Positions 45,288 to 54,491 of a stretch of 64,000 nucleotides of DNA are shown here, piece after piece. Both the position numbers and the translations under genes were made by a program. This stretch comes from Halalkalicoccus paucihalophilus (lineage in GTDB: Archaea; Halobacteriota; Halobacteria; Halobacteriales; Halalkalicoccaceae). Position 1 is the first letter of the stretch. Every line of letters starts with the position of its first letter. The stretch is from assembly GCF_001593955.1 (NCBI RefSeq), contig NZ_LTAZ01000013.1, forward strand, positions 186,001 to 250,000, written 5' to 3'. The notes beneath the pieces were generated by a model. That model saw nothing but the letters and a program-made list of their open reading frames with translations. It made no database searches and was not told the origin of the DNA.

Positions 45288-46562
45288 TTAGCGGGACGCT
45301 CGGGACAGCAATGACCGTGCTTCCTCGCTGATCTTCGGCGTCCGTTGGTCCTCGGTTTCGCCCGTCAGTACTGCCAGCGCAGTGGCCATCGTCCAGCGGT
45401 GTGACTCCATCCGGACGACCGTCAACAACGTGAGAATCTCGCGACGGCGCGCCTCGAGATCCCACAGCGGTCGCTGGAGTTCGGAGTTGTTGGGATCCGC
45501 TCGTGCCCGCTGGAGCGTCGTGCCGACGCCGGTGTGCAGCCAGTTCGTGTATCGCTCGTAGAGCAACTGGACGGCGATCTCCTGCCAGTAGGGTTCGAGC
45601 AACGCTCGATCCGTGATGATCTCCGAGACGCGCTCGAGGTAGGCGAGGTGGTCGTCTCGGTCGCGCCGCTGGCCGAGCGGGTGGACGACGCCGTCGATCA
45701 CCTCGGTCGGTACGAGGTCAACGGCGACGAGCGTCGGACCTTCGAACCGGATTTCGAGTGCGAGCCCCCACGAGGCGTTCTTAGAGTCGGTCATAGCGTC
45801 GAAGAGGAAGTTACCGAGGCTGTAGAAGATCATTCCGCCCTCGTAGCGCTCCCAGCCCTGTGGGACGTGCGGGTGGTGGCCGACGACGAGGTCGGCGCCC
45901 AGATCAACGAACTCCCGCAACCGACGTTGCAGGTCGAGCGACGGGAACGGGACGTACTCCACGCCGGCGTGGACGACGGCGATGACGGTGTCGAACCGCT
46001 CGGCGGCCCGTTGAATCGTCTCCCGAGCGCGGCGGTCGGAGAGCCAGGCCGCGCCATAGTCGTTCTCCTCGGCAATGTTGAACTCCCTCTCACAGACGTT
46101 GACAATCCCGATCGAGACACCGCCACCACCAACCTCGATCGGGTCGAACGCGGCGTCGTGCGTATCGCCGACGCCAACCGTCTCGAGGCCGAGCGCCTCG
46201 AGCGCGTCGACCGTCGAGGCGACGCCCTCGGGACCGTAATCGCGGACGTGGTTGTTGGCGAGCGTACAGACGTCGAAGCTGCTCTCAGCGATGGCCTCAC
46301 CCGCAGCATCGTGGTTCGAGACGACCGGTCCGCTCTTGGGAACGCCCTCTGCGTCCGCAGCGACGAGCGGCGCTTCGAAGTTGACGACCGAAACGTCGGC
46401 CGCCGCGATCCGGTCCCGGAGCGACGGCGCGATCGTGGTCTCCGGACTAGGCGACTCGTCCCGACCGATGACGTAATCGCCGGCGACGAACACCGAATAC
46501 GACTCCCCGCCGGCCGTCTGTTCGGACCCGAGTTCGATACGGGCCGAAGGGTCGTTAGCCAT
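45288..46562 (-). CDS. CapA-family protein (metallophosphatase-like)
   Basis: 424 residues. PGA_cap domain: VFVAGDYVIGRDE, VVNFEAPLV, CTLANNHVRDYGPEGV, VVHAGVEYVPFP, VVGHHPHVPQGWERYEG and FYSLGNFLFD, a calcineurin-like metal site. The family is named after poly-gamma-glutamate capsule synthesis, but many members hydrolyse unknown substrates. No signal peptide or anchor is visible here, so a cytoplasmic hydrolase is likely. About 110 extra C-terminal helical residues follow the domain. It is transcribed toward the operon ending at 45256. Confidence 0.78.
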   Translation of the reverse strand: MANDPSARIELGSEQTAGGESYSVFVAGDYVIGRDESPSPETTIAPSLRDRIAAADVSVVNFEAPLVAADAEGVPKSGPVVSNHDAAGEAIAESSFDVCTLANNHVRDYGPEGVASTVDALEALGLETVGVGDTHDAAFDPIEVGGGGVSIGIVNVCEREFNIAEENDYGAAWLSDRRARETIQRAAERFDTVIAVVHAGVEYVPFPSLDLQRRLREFVDLGADLVVGHHPHVPQGWERYEGGMIFYSLGNFLFDAMTDSKNASWGLALEIRFEGPTLVAVDLVPTEVIDGVVHPLGQRRDRDDHLAYLERVSEIITDRALLEPYWQEIAVQLLYERYTNWLHTGVGTTLQRARADPNNSELQRPLWDLEARRREILTLLTVVRMESHRWTMATALAVLTGETEDQRTPKISEEARSLLSRASR

Positions 46563-46724
46563 CGGTCTCTGCGGCGCGATCGCCCACGGGGGTCGACCGG
46601 CAATGTGTCATTTGTCGTCTCACCTTCTATTCATTTGAGTAAGGATAAAATATACTTTCGGTGTCCGCTGATTCCTTGGTACACAGGCAGTGGATTTAGG
46701 AGGACAGCCGCGAACGGGTGAGCC

Positions 46725-48317
46725 ATGCCAGTCGAGCTAGCCATCGAAAACGCACGTATCGTCGACGGGACGGGTGCACCCTGGTTTCGGGGTGCGGTCG
46801 GCGTCGAGGACGGGACGATTACGGAGATTCGCCGAGGTCGTGATCCGGTGTTCAGCGCGGACGTCTGTATCGACGCCAACGGCAGCGTCCTCTGTCCCGG
46901 CTTCATCGACGCACACTCCCACTCGGATCTCGAGCTGTTCGCGGATCCGACACTCGCGCCGAAGACTCGCCAGGGGATCACCACCGAGATCCTCGGACAG
47001 GATGGGTTCTCGATGGCGCCGCTATACGACGGTATCGAGTCATGGCAGGACTACGTGAGCGGGCTCGCGGGCCGCCTCGAAGGCGAGTGGTCGTGGAACT
47101 CCATCGCAGAGTATCTGGACGGGATCGACGCCGCCGGCGTCGCGCCTAACGTCGCGACGCTCGTCGGCCACGGGACGGTCCGCTACGAGATTCTTGGGAT
47201 GGACGACGTCGAACCGACCGACGCCGAGCTCGAGACGATGGCCGACCTAGTCGCAGAGGGGCTTGCCGACGGCGCGGTCGGGTTCTCGAGCGGTCTCGTC
47301 TACACGCCGCAGGTGTACTCGAGCACTGAGGAGGTGTCGCGACTCGCCGCCGAACTCGAGCCCCATGGCCGACCGTTCGTCGCCCACATCCGTAGCGAGG
47401 GTCGGTGGATCTGGGAGGCGATGGACGAGTTCATCGACATCGGCGCCGAGCACAGCGTTCCGATCCACCAGTCACACTTCAAACTCACCGGCAGCGGCCA
47501 GCGGGGGCGAGTTGACCGCGTCCTCGAGCAAGTCGAACTCGCACGCGAGCGCGGTGTCGATATGACGGCCGACCAGTACCCCTACACCGCCGGCAGCAGC
47601 ATGCTGACATCGCTGTTGCCGCCGTGGATGCAGTCAAAAAACGCGGAGGAGATGCGTGCGGCGCTCGCTGACCCCGAACGGCGCGAGGCCATTCGCAGGG
47701 ATATCGAGGAGTGGCGGATCGAGGGCTGGGAGAACGTCGGCGGGAAGACCGGCTGGGACCGCGTCGAGATGACGAACCTCACCTCCGAGGAGTACCGCGC
47801 CGACGCAGGAAAGGACCTCGCGACCATCGCGAGTGAACGCGAGGTCGAACCGGTCGACGTACTCTGCGACGTTCTGCACGCTGAGGACCTCGATGCGGCG
47901 ATGATTGCCCACGGAATGGTCGAGTCCGACGTCCAGCGTATCCTGAAGAGCGACCGCGTCGCGGTGGGAACGGACGGGCTGTTCGGCTCGCGGCCCCATC
48001 CTCGCGTCTACGGTTCGTATCCACGGGTCCTCTCGCGCTACGTTCGGGAGGAGGGCGTGCTCTCTCTTGAGGAGGCCGTCTACAAGATGACGGCGTTACC
48101 GGCCCGGATCTATGGTCTCGACTCGAAGGGGGTTCTCCGTCCGGGCCTAGACGGCGACATGGTCGTCTTCGATCCCCACGTCGTCGCGGATCAAGCGACC
48201 TTCGAGGATCCCCGACGGACTCCACGAGGCATCGAGAACGTATTCGTCGACGGCACCGCCATTGTTCGGGACGGTGCCGTCACGGATGCTCGTCCCGGGA
48301 AAGCGATCCGTGCCTGA
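46725..48317 (+). CDS. N-acyl-D-amino-acid deacylase (D-aminoacylase family amidohydrolase)
   Basis: 530 residues. Amidohydrolase start (ARIVDGTGAPWFRGAVGVEDG), first metal motif PGFIDAHSHSDLE, GFSSGLVYTPQVYS, HIRSEG, HQSHFKLTG and GTDGLFGSRPHPRVYG. The metal-ligand Cys of classic D-aminoacylases (GNCG) appears as ILGQDGFSMAP, with Asp in the Cys place. The family removes acyl groups from D-amino acids or cleaves N-acylated and imide rings. Together with the amidase and ceramidase-like genes it points to an N-acylated substrate. Confidence 0.85.
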   Translation: MPVELAIENARIVDGTGAPWFRGAVGVEDGTITEIRRGRDPVFSADVCIDANGSVLCPGFIDAHSHSDLELFADPTLAPKTRQGITTEILGQDGFSMAPLYDGIESWQDYVSGLAGRLEGEWSWNSIAEYLDGIDAAGVAPNVATLVGHGTVRYEILGMDDVEPTDAELETMADLVAEGLADGAVGFSSGLVYTPQVYSSTEEVSRLAAELEPHGRPFVAHIRSEGRWIWEAMDEFIDIGAEHSVPIHQSHFKLTGSGQRGRVDRVLEQVELARERGVDMTADQYPYTAGSSMLTSLLPPWMQSKNAEEMRAALADPERREAIRRDIEEWRIEGWENVGGKTGWDRVEMTNLTSEEYRADAGKDLATIASEREVEPVDVLCDVLHAEDLDAAMIAHGMVESDVQRILKSDRVAVGTDGLFGSRPHPRVYGSYPRVLSRYVREEGVLSLEEAVYKMTALPARIYGLDSKGVLRPGLDGDMVVFDPHVVADQATFEDPRRTPRGIENVFVDGTAIVRDGAVTDARPGKAIRA

Positions 48318-48407
48318 TCACTGCTCACGCTCGCTGATCTCCGGAGCGACCGATCACGAACCACGTCACAACGCCGGGCCTTGTCCATCGTTTGCCGTAT
48401 CGTGCGG

Positions 48408-49454
48408 TCAGAAGTCCCCGTCGCGAACGTGGAACTTCGTCGGCTTGCCGCTCGTTGTTCCGCCCTGTTCGATCCACGACGCGACCGAGTCGACGACGTC
48501 GTGGACAGGGACCTTCGGTTCCCCGAGGCGCTCGTGGCATCGGGTGGCGTCGTTGAGTAAGGCCGTGTCCTTCGGCTCCCCCTCGAACGTCACGTCGCAG
48601 CCGAACGCGTCCGCGAACCGCTCGGCTAGTTCTCGAATGGATAGCACCTCCGGCCCTGTCAGGTTCAGCGTCTCGGCCGGGGAGTCGGCCAGTTCGAGCG
48701 ACCGGAAGCAGACGGAGTTGGCGTCCCCCTGCCAGATCACGTTTACGTATCCCATCTCCAATGGGACCGGCTCTTTAGCGTACACCCTCTTCGCGAGGTC
48801 GACCAACACGCCGTAGCGCAGTTCCACGGCGTAGTTCAGTCGCAGGAGAAGGGTGGGCGTGTCGTTCGCCGCCGAAAAGTACTGAAAGACACGCTCGCGC
48901 CCCAGACAGGACTGGGCATACTCACCGACCGGGCCGGTCGGGTCCATCTCGGTCGCCCCGCCGGAGTTGACGGGAACAGGCGGATAGACGTTCCCGGTCG
49001 AGAACGCCACGATCCGAGAGTTCCGGAACCGCTTTGCCACCCGCCCGGGGAGATACGAGTTGAGCGCCCACGTCATGGGCTCCTGACTGGCCGTTCCGAA
49101 CTTCTTCCCGACCATGTAGATGACGTTCTCGCAGTCGGGTAGCGACGCGAGCGCGTCGTCGTCCATGAGATCCGCCCTGAGTGTCTCCACACCCCACGAG
49201 CCGATCTCTCGTTCGACCTCCCGGTCGGAGTATCGGGACACCGCATAAACCGTCGTATCGGCGTCCGCCTCTCGAATCGCACGCTGTATCCGCTTGACTA
49301 ACGTCGGTCCCATCTTTCCGCCGGCGCCCAGGACCATGACGTCGCCGTCGAGTCGGCGGGCGAACTCAACGTCCTCCTCGTAGGGTTCGGAGAGGGTGTC
49401 GACCAGTTGCGTTTCCGAGTCGAACGAATCGGGGATGGTGATGTCAGAACTCAT
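48408..49454 (-). CDS. NAD-dependent epimerase/dehydratase-like protein lacking the usual catalytic Lys
   Basis: 348 residues. Rossmann VMVLGAGGKMGPTLVKRI near residue 38, YMVGKKFGTA, STGNVYPPVP. The extended-SDR YxxxK becomes GEYAQSCLGRE, so Lys is replaced by Cys, and the enzyme may be inactive in classic redox or use another mechanism. The C-terminal part has LNLTGPEVLSIRELAERFAD. It is tail to tail with the D-aminoacylase gene and divergent from the FAH gene at 49616. Confidence 0.75.
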   Translation of the reverse strand: MSSDITIPDSFDSETQLVDTLSEPYEEDVEFARRLDGDVMVLGAGGKMGPTLVKRIQRAIREADADTTVYAVSRYSDREVEREIGSWGVETLRADLMDDDALASLPDCENVIYMVGKKFGTASQEPMTWALNSYLPGRVAKRFRNSRIVAFSTGNVYPPVPVNSGGATEMDPTGPVGEYAQSCLGRERVFQYFSAANDTPTLLLRLNYAVELRYGVLVDLAKRVYAKEPVPLEMGYVNVIWQGDANSVCFRSLELADSPAETLNLTGPEVLSIRELAERFADAFGCDVTFEGEPKDTALLNDATRCHERLGEPKVPVHDVVDSVASWIEQGGTTSGKPTKFHVRDGDF

Positions 49455-49615
49455 GAGTACCTATGGCTTGTCACTCCGACCCAACGGTACTCCAGAGGGA
49501 GCTATAAAAGTACTGGCCGGGGTGTCAACCCGGATCGATGGGGCTATGTCTGGAAACTCGACCGGATCTCGTGGCCGAAAGAAGGTTAGTGTCTCCCGAA
49601 AATACTCAGGTGACA

Positions 49616-50350
49616 ATGCGAACTGTCAGATTCGCCGATTCGACGGGATACGTCAGACGCGGCACCTGGAGCGGTGACGACATCTACACGGCCGGGAAGA
49701 CGTACAAGGCCGACAACGTAGATGTCCTCCCGCCCACGGAACCGACGAAGATCGTCTGCCAGGCCGGTGGGTACATGGACCACCGGGAGGAGTCGGGACT
49801 CAATGACCGGCCCGATCGACCTGAGCTGTTCCTGAAGACGCCCAACTGCGTCGTCGCCCACGGTGACGCGATCGAGCTACCGCCGGGGAGGAGCAGGGTC
49901 GAGTTCGAAGCCGAATTCGGCATCGTCATCGGCGAGCAGTGCCGAGCGGTCGCCAAAGGGGACGCCATGGACGTCGTCGCAGGATATACGTGCATCAACG
50001 ACGTCTCGAACCGAGACGATCAGGAGCAAGAGCGCAACTGGGTCCGCGGTAAGGCCTTCGACAGCTCGCTCCCAATGGGACCGGTCGTCGCCACGCCCGA
50101 CGAGGTGCCGGACGATGCGGCTCTCGTCCTTCGACAGAACGGCGAAGTCAAGCAGGAGACCACCCGCGAACACATGATCTTCTCCGTCGAGGAACTCGTC
50201 GCGGACGTCTCGGAGCTGATCACGCTGGAGGCCGGCGACGTCATCGCGACGGGGACGCCGTTCGGTCCCGACGTACTCGCCGAGGGCGACACCGTCGAGG
50301 TCGAGTTCGAGGGCGTCGGCGTCCTCGAAAACCACGTCACGAGCCGATGA
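49616..50350 (+). CDS. Fumarylacetoacetate hydrolase (FAH) family protein
   Basis: 244 residues from the ATG at 49616. FAH motifs: RVEFEAEFGIVIG (metal Glu), GYTCINDVSNRDDQEQ, WVRGKAFDSSLPMGP and LEAGDVIATGTPFG. Family members hydrolyse 2,4-diketo acids or act as 2-keto-3-deoxy sugar-acid hydrolases/dehydratases. ATGA overlap (50347) with the following SelA-like gene couples the two, which supports sequential steps on a 2-keto-3-deoxy acid; this is inference from context. Confidence 0.85.
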   Translation: MRTVRFADSTGYVRRGTWSGDDIYTAGKTYKADNVDVLPPTEPTKIVCQAGGYMDHREESGLNDRPDRPELFLKTPNCVVAHGDAIELPPGRSRVEFEAEFGIVIGEQCRAVAKGDAMDVVAGYTCINDVSNRDDQEQERNWVRGKAFDSSLPMGPVVATPDEVPDDAALVLRQNGEVKQETTREHMIFSVEELVADVSELITLEAGDVIATGTPFGPDVLAEGDTVEVEFEGVGVLENHVTSR

Positions 50351-51561
50351 CGGGGAACGAAGACACGATCTACGACGAGTTGGGCGTTCCGTCGGTCGTG
50401 AACGCGACCGGCACTAAGACCCGCATCGGCGGGACACTCATCCGCGAGGAGGCCCGCGAAGCGATGGACCGGGCCGCAGAGGCGTTCGTCCGCCTCTCGG
50501 ACCTGCAGGCCGTCGCCTCCGAGCGGATCGCCGCGGTTACGGGAGCCGAGGCGGGCTACGTGACCAACGGGGCGAGTTCCGCGCTGGCGCTCGCCGCCGC
50601 GGCGTGTATCGCAGGTGACGACCTCGAAACGATGGCGAGGCTCCCCGACACTGAGGGGATCCCCGACGAGATCGTCATGCCACGCACCCATCGAAACGGC
50701 TACGATCACGCGCTCCGCCTTGCAGGTGCCGAAATCGTCGACGTCGGCGCGAACGACTATCATCTCGGAACCGGCTCGGAAAACACCGAGCCCTGGGAGA
50801 TTGCCGAAGCGATCACCGAGGAGACGGTCGCTATCGCCTACATGGAAAAGCCGTTTACGCGACCGCCTCTCCCTGAGGTCGTCGAGATCGCCCACAACCA
50901 CGATGTGCCGGTGATCGTCGACGCCGCGGCTGAACTGCCGCCGACGGGGAACCTGCGAACGTTCATCGAGCAGGGTGCCGACCTCGTCGCGTTCAGCGGT
51001 GGTAAGGCGATCCGCGGACCGCAGTCGTCGGGCATCCTCGCTGGGCGCGAGACCTTCATCAGGTCTGTCGCGCGCCAGCACCTCGACATGCACGCCGAGA
51101 GCTCTGTCTACGAACCGCCAGAGGCGCTCGTCGGCGCCGACGGACTCCCCGGGATCCCCCGACAGGGAATCGGCCGGTCGATGAAGGTCGGCAAAGAGGA
51201 ACTCGCCGGTCTGCTCGCCGCGCTCGACGCGTTCATCGAGGAGGATGACGACGCCGTCCTGAGCGGGTGGCACGAGCGCGCCGAACGGATCGCCGCCGCC
51301 CTCGAGTCCGTCGACACCCTCGAAGTCGAACTCGCTAACGCGGCGAAGACCGACGCCGTCTCGACCGTTGTCGTCACCGTCGGCGAGGATGCCTCGCTGA
51401 CCGCCGCCGAACTCGTCCTGGCGCTGCGCCGGGAGAACCCGCGGGTGTTCGTCGGTGCTGACAACGTCCACCGGTCATGGTTCACGATCAATCCGCGGTG
51501 TCTGTCCGACTCCGAGGTGGACTACGTCGCCGAACGGATCGTCGATCACCTCGAACGCTGA
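50347..51561 (+). CDS. SelA/DgaE-like PLP enzyme
   Basis: 404 residues of fold-type I. NATGTKTRIGGTL near residue 20, VTNGASSALALAAAA, VIVDAAAELPP (Asp192) and Lys220 in LVAFSGGKAIRGPQSSGIL. The family (L-seryl-tRNA selenium transferase-like) includes DgaE, D-glucosaminate-6-phosphate ammonia-lyase, which eliminates ammonia from amino sugar acids to 2-keto-3-deoxy acids. No other selenium gene is here, so the ammonia-lyase type role is favoured. It is coupled to the FAH gene. Confidence 0.8.
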   Translation: MTGNEDTIYDELGVPSVVNATGTKTRIGGTLIREEAREAMDRAAEAFVRLSDLQAVASERIAAVTGAEAGYVTNGASSALALAAAACIAGDDLETMARLPDTEGIPDEIVMPRTHRNGYDHALRLAGAEIVDVGANDYHLGTGSENTEPWEIAEAITEETVAIAYMEKPFTRPPLPEVVEIAHNHDVPVIVDAAAELPPTGNLRTFIEQGADLVAFSGGKAIRGPQSSGILAGRETFIRSVARQHLDMHAESSVYEPPEALVGADGLPGIPRQGIGRSMKVGKEELAGLLAALDAFIEEDDDAVLSGWHERAERIAAALESVDTLEVELANAAKTDAVSTVVVTVGEDASLTAAELVLALRRENPRVFVGADNVHRSWFTINPRCLSDSEVDYVAERIVDHLER

Positions 51562-51695
51562 CCGACTGAACGCTTCGTCGGAACTCGTTCCTACGGCGGC
51601 CGGTTCGGGTGGGAATAACGGGAAGCCGACCGCAGCGTGCCGTGACCGACGATCCGGCCCACATCGTTAAGAGGAGCCATCGAGAATCGGCGCGT

Positions 51696-52526
51696 ATGAA
51701 CGTGCTGGTAACCGGAGCGAGCGGCGTCGTCGGGCGGGCAATTCTCGACGAAATCGGCGACAGAGACGCCTACTCGTTTACGGCACTAGACATCGAGGAT
51801 CACCCCGACATCGAGATAACCCGTGCAAGCGTCACCGACTACGACGCAATCCGGCCCGCGTTCGACGGCGTCGATGCGGTCGTCCACTTAGCGGTGTACG
51901 CGCCGGGGTTCGTCGACGAGAATTGGGAGCGGATCATGGCGGTGAACGTCGGCGGGACGCGAAACGTTCTCCGGGCCGCGAGGGAAGCCGAAGTCGATTC
52001 CGTGATCTTCGCGTCGACGAACCACGTCGTCGGGATGTACGAGCGGGAGTTCTCGCCGGATATCTACGATCCGAACTTCGAACTGACCGTCGACCACACT
52101 GATCCGGTCCGACCCGATTCGACCTACGGTGTCTCGAAGCTCTGCAACGAACACGACGGCCGGTTCTTCGTCGAGACGAACGAGTACCCGAAGCGATTCT
52201 ACGCGCTGCGGATCTGTTCGGTCCGCGAGCCCGAGTACGACCACCCGTACGGGGACGCCGAGAAGGGCGTAGATGACGGGAGGTGGAAGCGCGATAGCAA
52301 AGAGTACGAACGACAGGTCGCCCGACTGAAGGCGACGTGGTTCTCCCAGCGCGACTTGGGAGGGATGATCGAGCGAATGCTCGACGACGAATCCGTTACC
52401 TTCGACGTCTTCTACGGCGTCAGTGACAACGACGGGCGCTGGTTCGATATCGATCACGCACGAAGCGTCCTCGATTACGACCCCGAAGACGATGGGGCGG
52501 AGTGGGACGGCCCGCCGACGCCGTAG
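51696..52526 (+). CDS. NAD-dependent sugar epimerase/uronate-dehydrogenase-like SDR
   Basis: 276 residues from the ATG at 51696. Rossmann VLVTGASGVVGRAI, HLAVYAPGF, SSVIFASTNHVVG-like segment (VIFASTNHVVGMYE), and the catalytic Tyr/Lys in DSTYGVSKLCNE. The length and STNH..YGVSK pattern fit uronate dehydrogenases, which oxidise galacturonate or glucuronate to the lactone. That would feed the lyase and dehydratase genes nearby. Substrate inferred. It stands 135 bp behind the SelA-like gene on the same strand. Confidence 0.8.
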   Translation: MNVLVTGASGVVGRAILDEIGDRDAYSFTALDIEDHPDIEITRASVTDYDAIRPAFDGVDAVVHLAVYAPGFVDENWERIMAVNVGGTRNVLRAAREAEVDSVIFASTNHVVGMYEREFSPDIYDPNFELTVDHTDPVRPDSTYGVSKLCNEHDGRFFVETNEYPKRFYALRICSVREPEYDHPYGDAEKGVDDGRWKRDSKEYERQVARLKATWFSQRDLGGMIERMLDDESVTFDVFYGVSDNDGRWFDIDHARSVLDYDPEDDGAEWDGPPTP

Positions 52527-52614
52527 CAGTAGTCTATCGAGGTGGGGGGATGGGCCGTACTGAGCGTCACCGGACGAAAGTCGGGGAAATCGTGAGAGTA
52601 CCGACGGAACCCCG

Positions 52615-53436
52615 TCAATACAAGAACAGTCGTTCGGCGAGGGCGGGCGTGAGGTCGCCGCCGTACTCGGAGACCTCGAACGCCTCGGCGTACTCGATCT
52701 CTTGACCGCGTTCAGTGCCGTAGCGCTCGACCAGCAGGTCGCGGAACCGGTCCGCCGTGTTTTTCATCTCCTTGAGCCCTCCGATCGGATCGGTGGCGAG
52801 CCACTCGCGGCGCTCGTCGGAGTCCTCGGGAACCGATTCGAGGATCCCCTCGGTGTAGGGGAGCCACTCGTACATCTGGGACTCATGACAGTCGAGTGCG
52901 TCGTACTTGCGCTCGACCAACTCGTCGTCGACCGGGACGATCACGTCGGGATCGAACGGACAGGGGCGCTCGAACCCGTCTAGTACGTAAGCGAAGACCG
53001 GGTTGTACCCGAGGGCTGGGACGTTAGGGCAGACGTTCGGCACCATAACCATGTAGGCGGCATCGCGGACCAGTTGCGAGGTGTAACGGTGGTCCGGGTG
53101 GTAGTCGTTCGTCCGGTGGGTGAATACGATGTCGGGTTCATACTCGCGGATAAGCCGGATGAGCGTCTTTCGATTCTCCAGAGTCGGTCTGAGTTCGCCA
53201 TCGGAGATATCGAGGACGTCGTATTCGATGCCGGCGACCGCCGCAGCCGCCGCCGCTTCGGCGTGTCGTCTCCGCACGAGTTCGTCGCCGGACTGGTCGT
53301 GGTGGCCGCTCCGGCCATCGGTCATTGAGACGAACGTGACGTCATGGCCGGCCGCCGCGGCCGTACAGGCGAGCCCGCCCGCCCGAATGTCCGGATCGTC
53401 GGGGTGTGCACCGATAACGAGGAGTCTGCAGGGCAT
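52615..53436 (-). CDS. PIG-L/LmbE-family deacetylase
   Basis: 273 residues. Zinc motif LVIGAHPDDPDIRAGG near residue 5 and the later His motif DYHPDHRYTSQL, with FVSMTDGRSGHHD between. Family enzymes deacetylate N-acetylglucosamine derivatives or other N-acyl sugars. That suits the amino-sugar-acid reading of the neighbourhood. It is tail to tail with the SDR gene and 65 bp after the dehydrogenase gene at 53502 on the same strand. Confidence 0.85.
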   Translation of the reverse strand: MPCRLLVIGAHPDDPDIRAGGLACTAAAAGHDVTFVSMTDGRSGHHDQSGDELVRRRHAEAAAAAAVAGIEYDVLDISDGELRPTLENRKTLIRLIREYEPDIVFTHRTNDYHPDHRYTSQLVRDAAYMVMVPNVCPNVPALGYNPVFAYVLDGFERPCPFDPDVIVPVDDELVERKYDALDCHESQMYEWLPYTEGILESVPEDSDERREWLATDPIGGLKEMKNTADRFRDLLVERYGTERGQEIEYAEAFEVSEYGGDLTPALAERLFLY

Positions 53437-53501
53437 GCCCCGAGACGTGCCCTCAGATACCGAAAAGCTTGCGGCCCGAAAGGTTGGGACAATCGACGCG
53501 T

Positions 53502-54491
53502 TTAGTAGTCGACGCGGACCGGTTCGCCGGTCTCGGCGGACTCGTAGGCGGCCTCGACGACCGCGACAGCTTCGAGACCCTCGTCCGGCGTCGTCATCGG
53601 GTCGCGCCCCTCCCGGACGGCGGCCACGAAATCGCCGATCAGCGCCTCCGTCGTGTTCGTTCCGTGGAAGACGCAGTTGACGCCGGCGTCCGGACCGGAG
53701 GCGGGCGTGTGGACGACCGACTGGTCCGTGTAGTCGACCGCCACGGTCCCATCACTGCCGGTCAGTTCGACGGTGGCGTCGCCCCACGTGTGCCACGCAT
53801 CGGGCTTGCTCCAGGAGCCGTCGAGGAGGAACGCCGTTCCGTCCGAGAGCTCCATCGAGAGGACGTTGACATCCTCGACGGGGATTTCGTGAAAGCGCGT
53901 GTCGACCTCCGCGTACACCTCGACGACGTTCTCGCCGGTAAGGTGGGTGACGAGGTCGACGATGTGGACCGTGTGGTCCATGACGGCACCGCCGCCGGAC
54001 AGGTCGGGGTTGACGAACCAGCCGCCAGGCATCTGTCCACGATTGGTACCGGAAATCGACCGGATCGTTCCGATTCCGCCGGCTTCGAGCGTCTCCTTGG
54101 CCCGGCGAGCGGGTTCGCAGAACCGAAGCGGCATTGCGACACCGATACGGATGTCCGCTGCTCGCCACCGTTCGACGATGGTGCGTGCATTTTCGACGGT
54201 CGTCGCGAGCGGCTTCTCACAGAGGACGTCGACGTTCGCCGCGGCCGCCCGGTCGATCCACTCCAAATGGTCGACGTTCGGCGAGCAGACGACGCCGGCG
54301 TCAATCCGCTCGAATAATGCCTCGACGTCATCGACGTACTCGGTCCCATGGCGTTGTGCGGTCTCACGCCCGCGCTCCGGGTCCGTGTCGACGACGCCCG
54401 CGAACTCGACGTCCTCGCGGGTCGCGAGTTGGTCGGCGTAGGCATCGGTATGGACGTGGGCCGACGAGAGAACGCCAATCGAGACCGTCAC
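53502..54491 (-). CDS. Gfo/Idh/MocA oxidoreductase, second copy of partner B
   Basis: 329 residues beginning GVLSSAHVHTDAYADQL, with DVLCEKPLATT and GGGAVMDHTVHIVDLVTH; close to the 42379 product. Its ATG overlaps the stop of the partner A copy at 54488 by four bases (ATGA). As in the other module, B follows A. The glycine motif is replaced by SSAHVH in both B copies. Confidence 0.85.
   Translation of the reverse strand: MTVSIGVLSSAHVHTDAYADQLATREDVEFAGVVDTDPERGRETAQRHGTEYVDDVEALFERIDAGVVCSPNVDHLEWIDRAAAANVDVLCEKPLATTVENARTIVERWRAADIRIGVAMPLRFCEPARRAKETLEAGGIGTIRSISGTNRGQMPGGWFVNPDLSGGGAVMDHTVHIVDLVTHLTGENVVEVYAEVDTRFHEIPVEDVNVLSMELSDGTAFLLDGSWSKPDAWHTWGDATVELTGSDGTVAVDYTDQSVVHTPASGPDAGVNCVFHGTNTTEALIGDFVAAVREGRDPMTTPDEGLEAVAVVEAAYESAETGEPVRVDY

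Noticed and set aside
45534..46721. 395-residue plus-strand frame
   Set aside because: Antisense shadow of the CapA-like gene.
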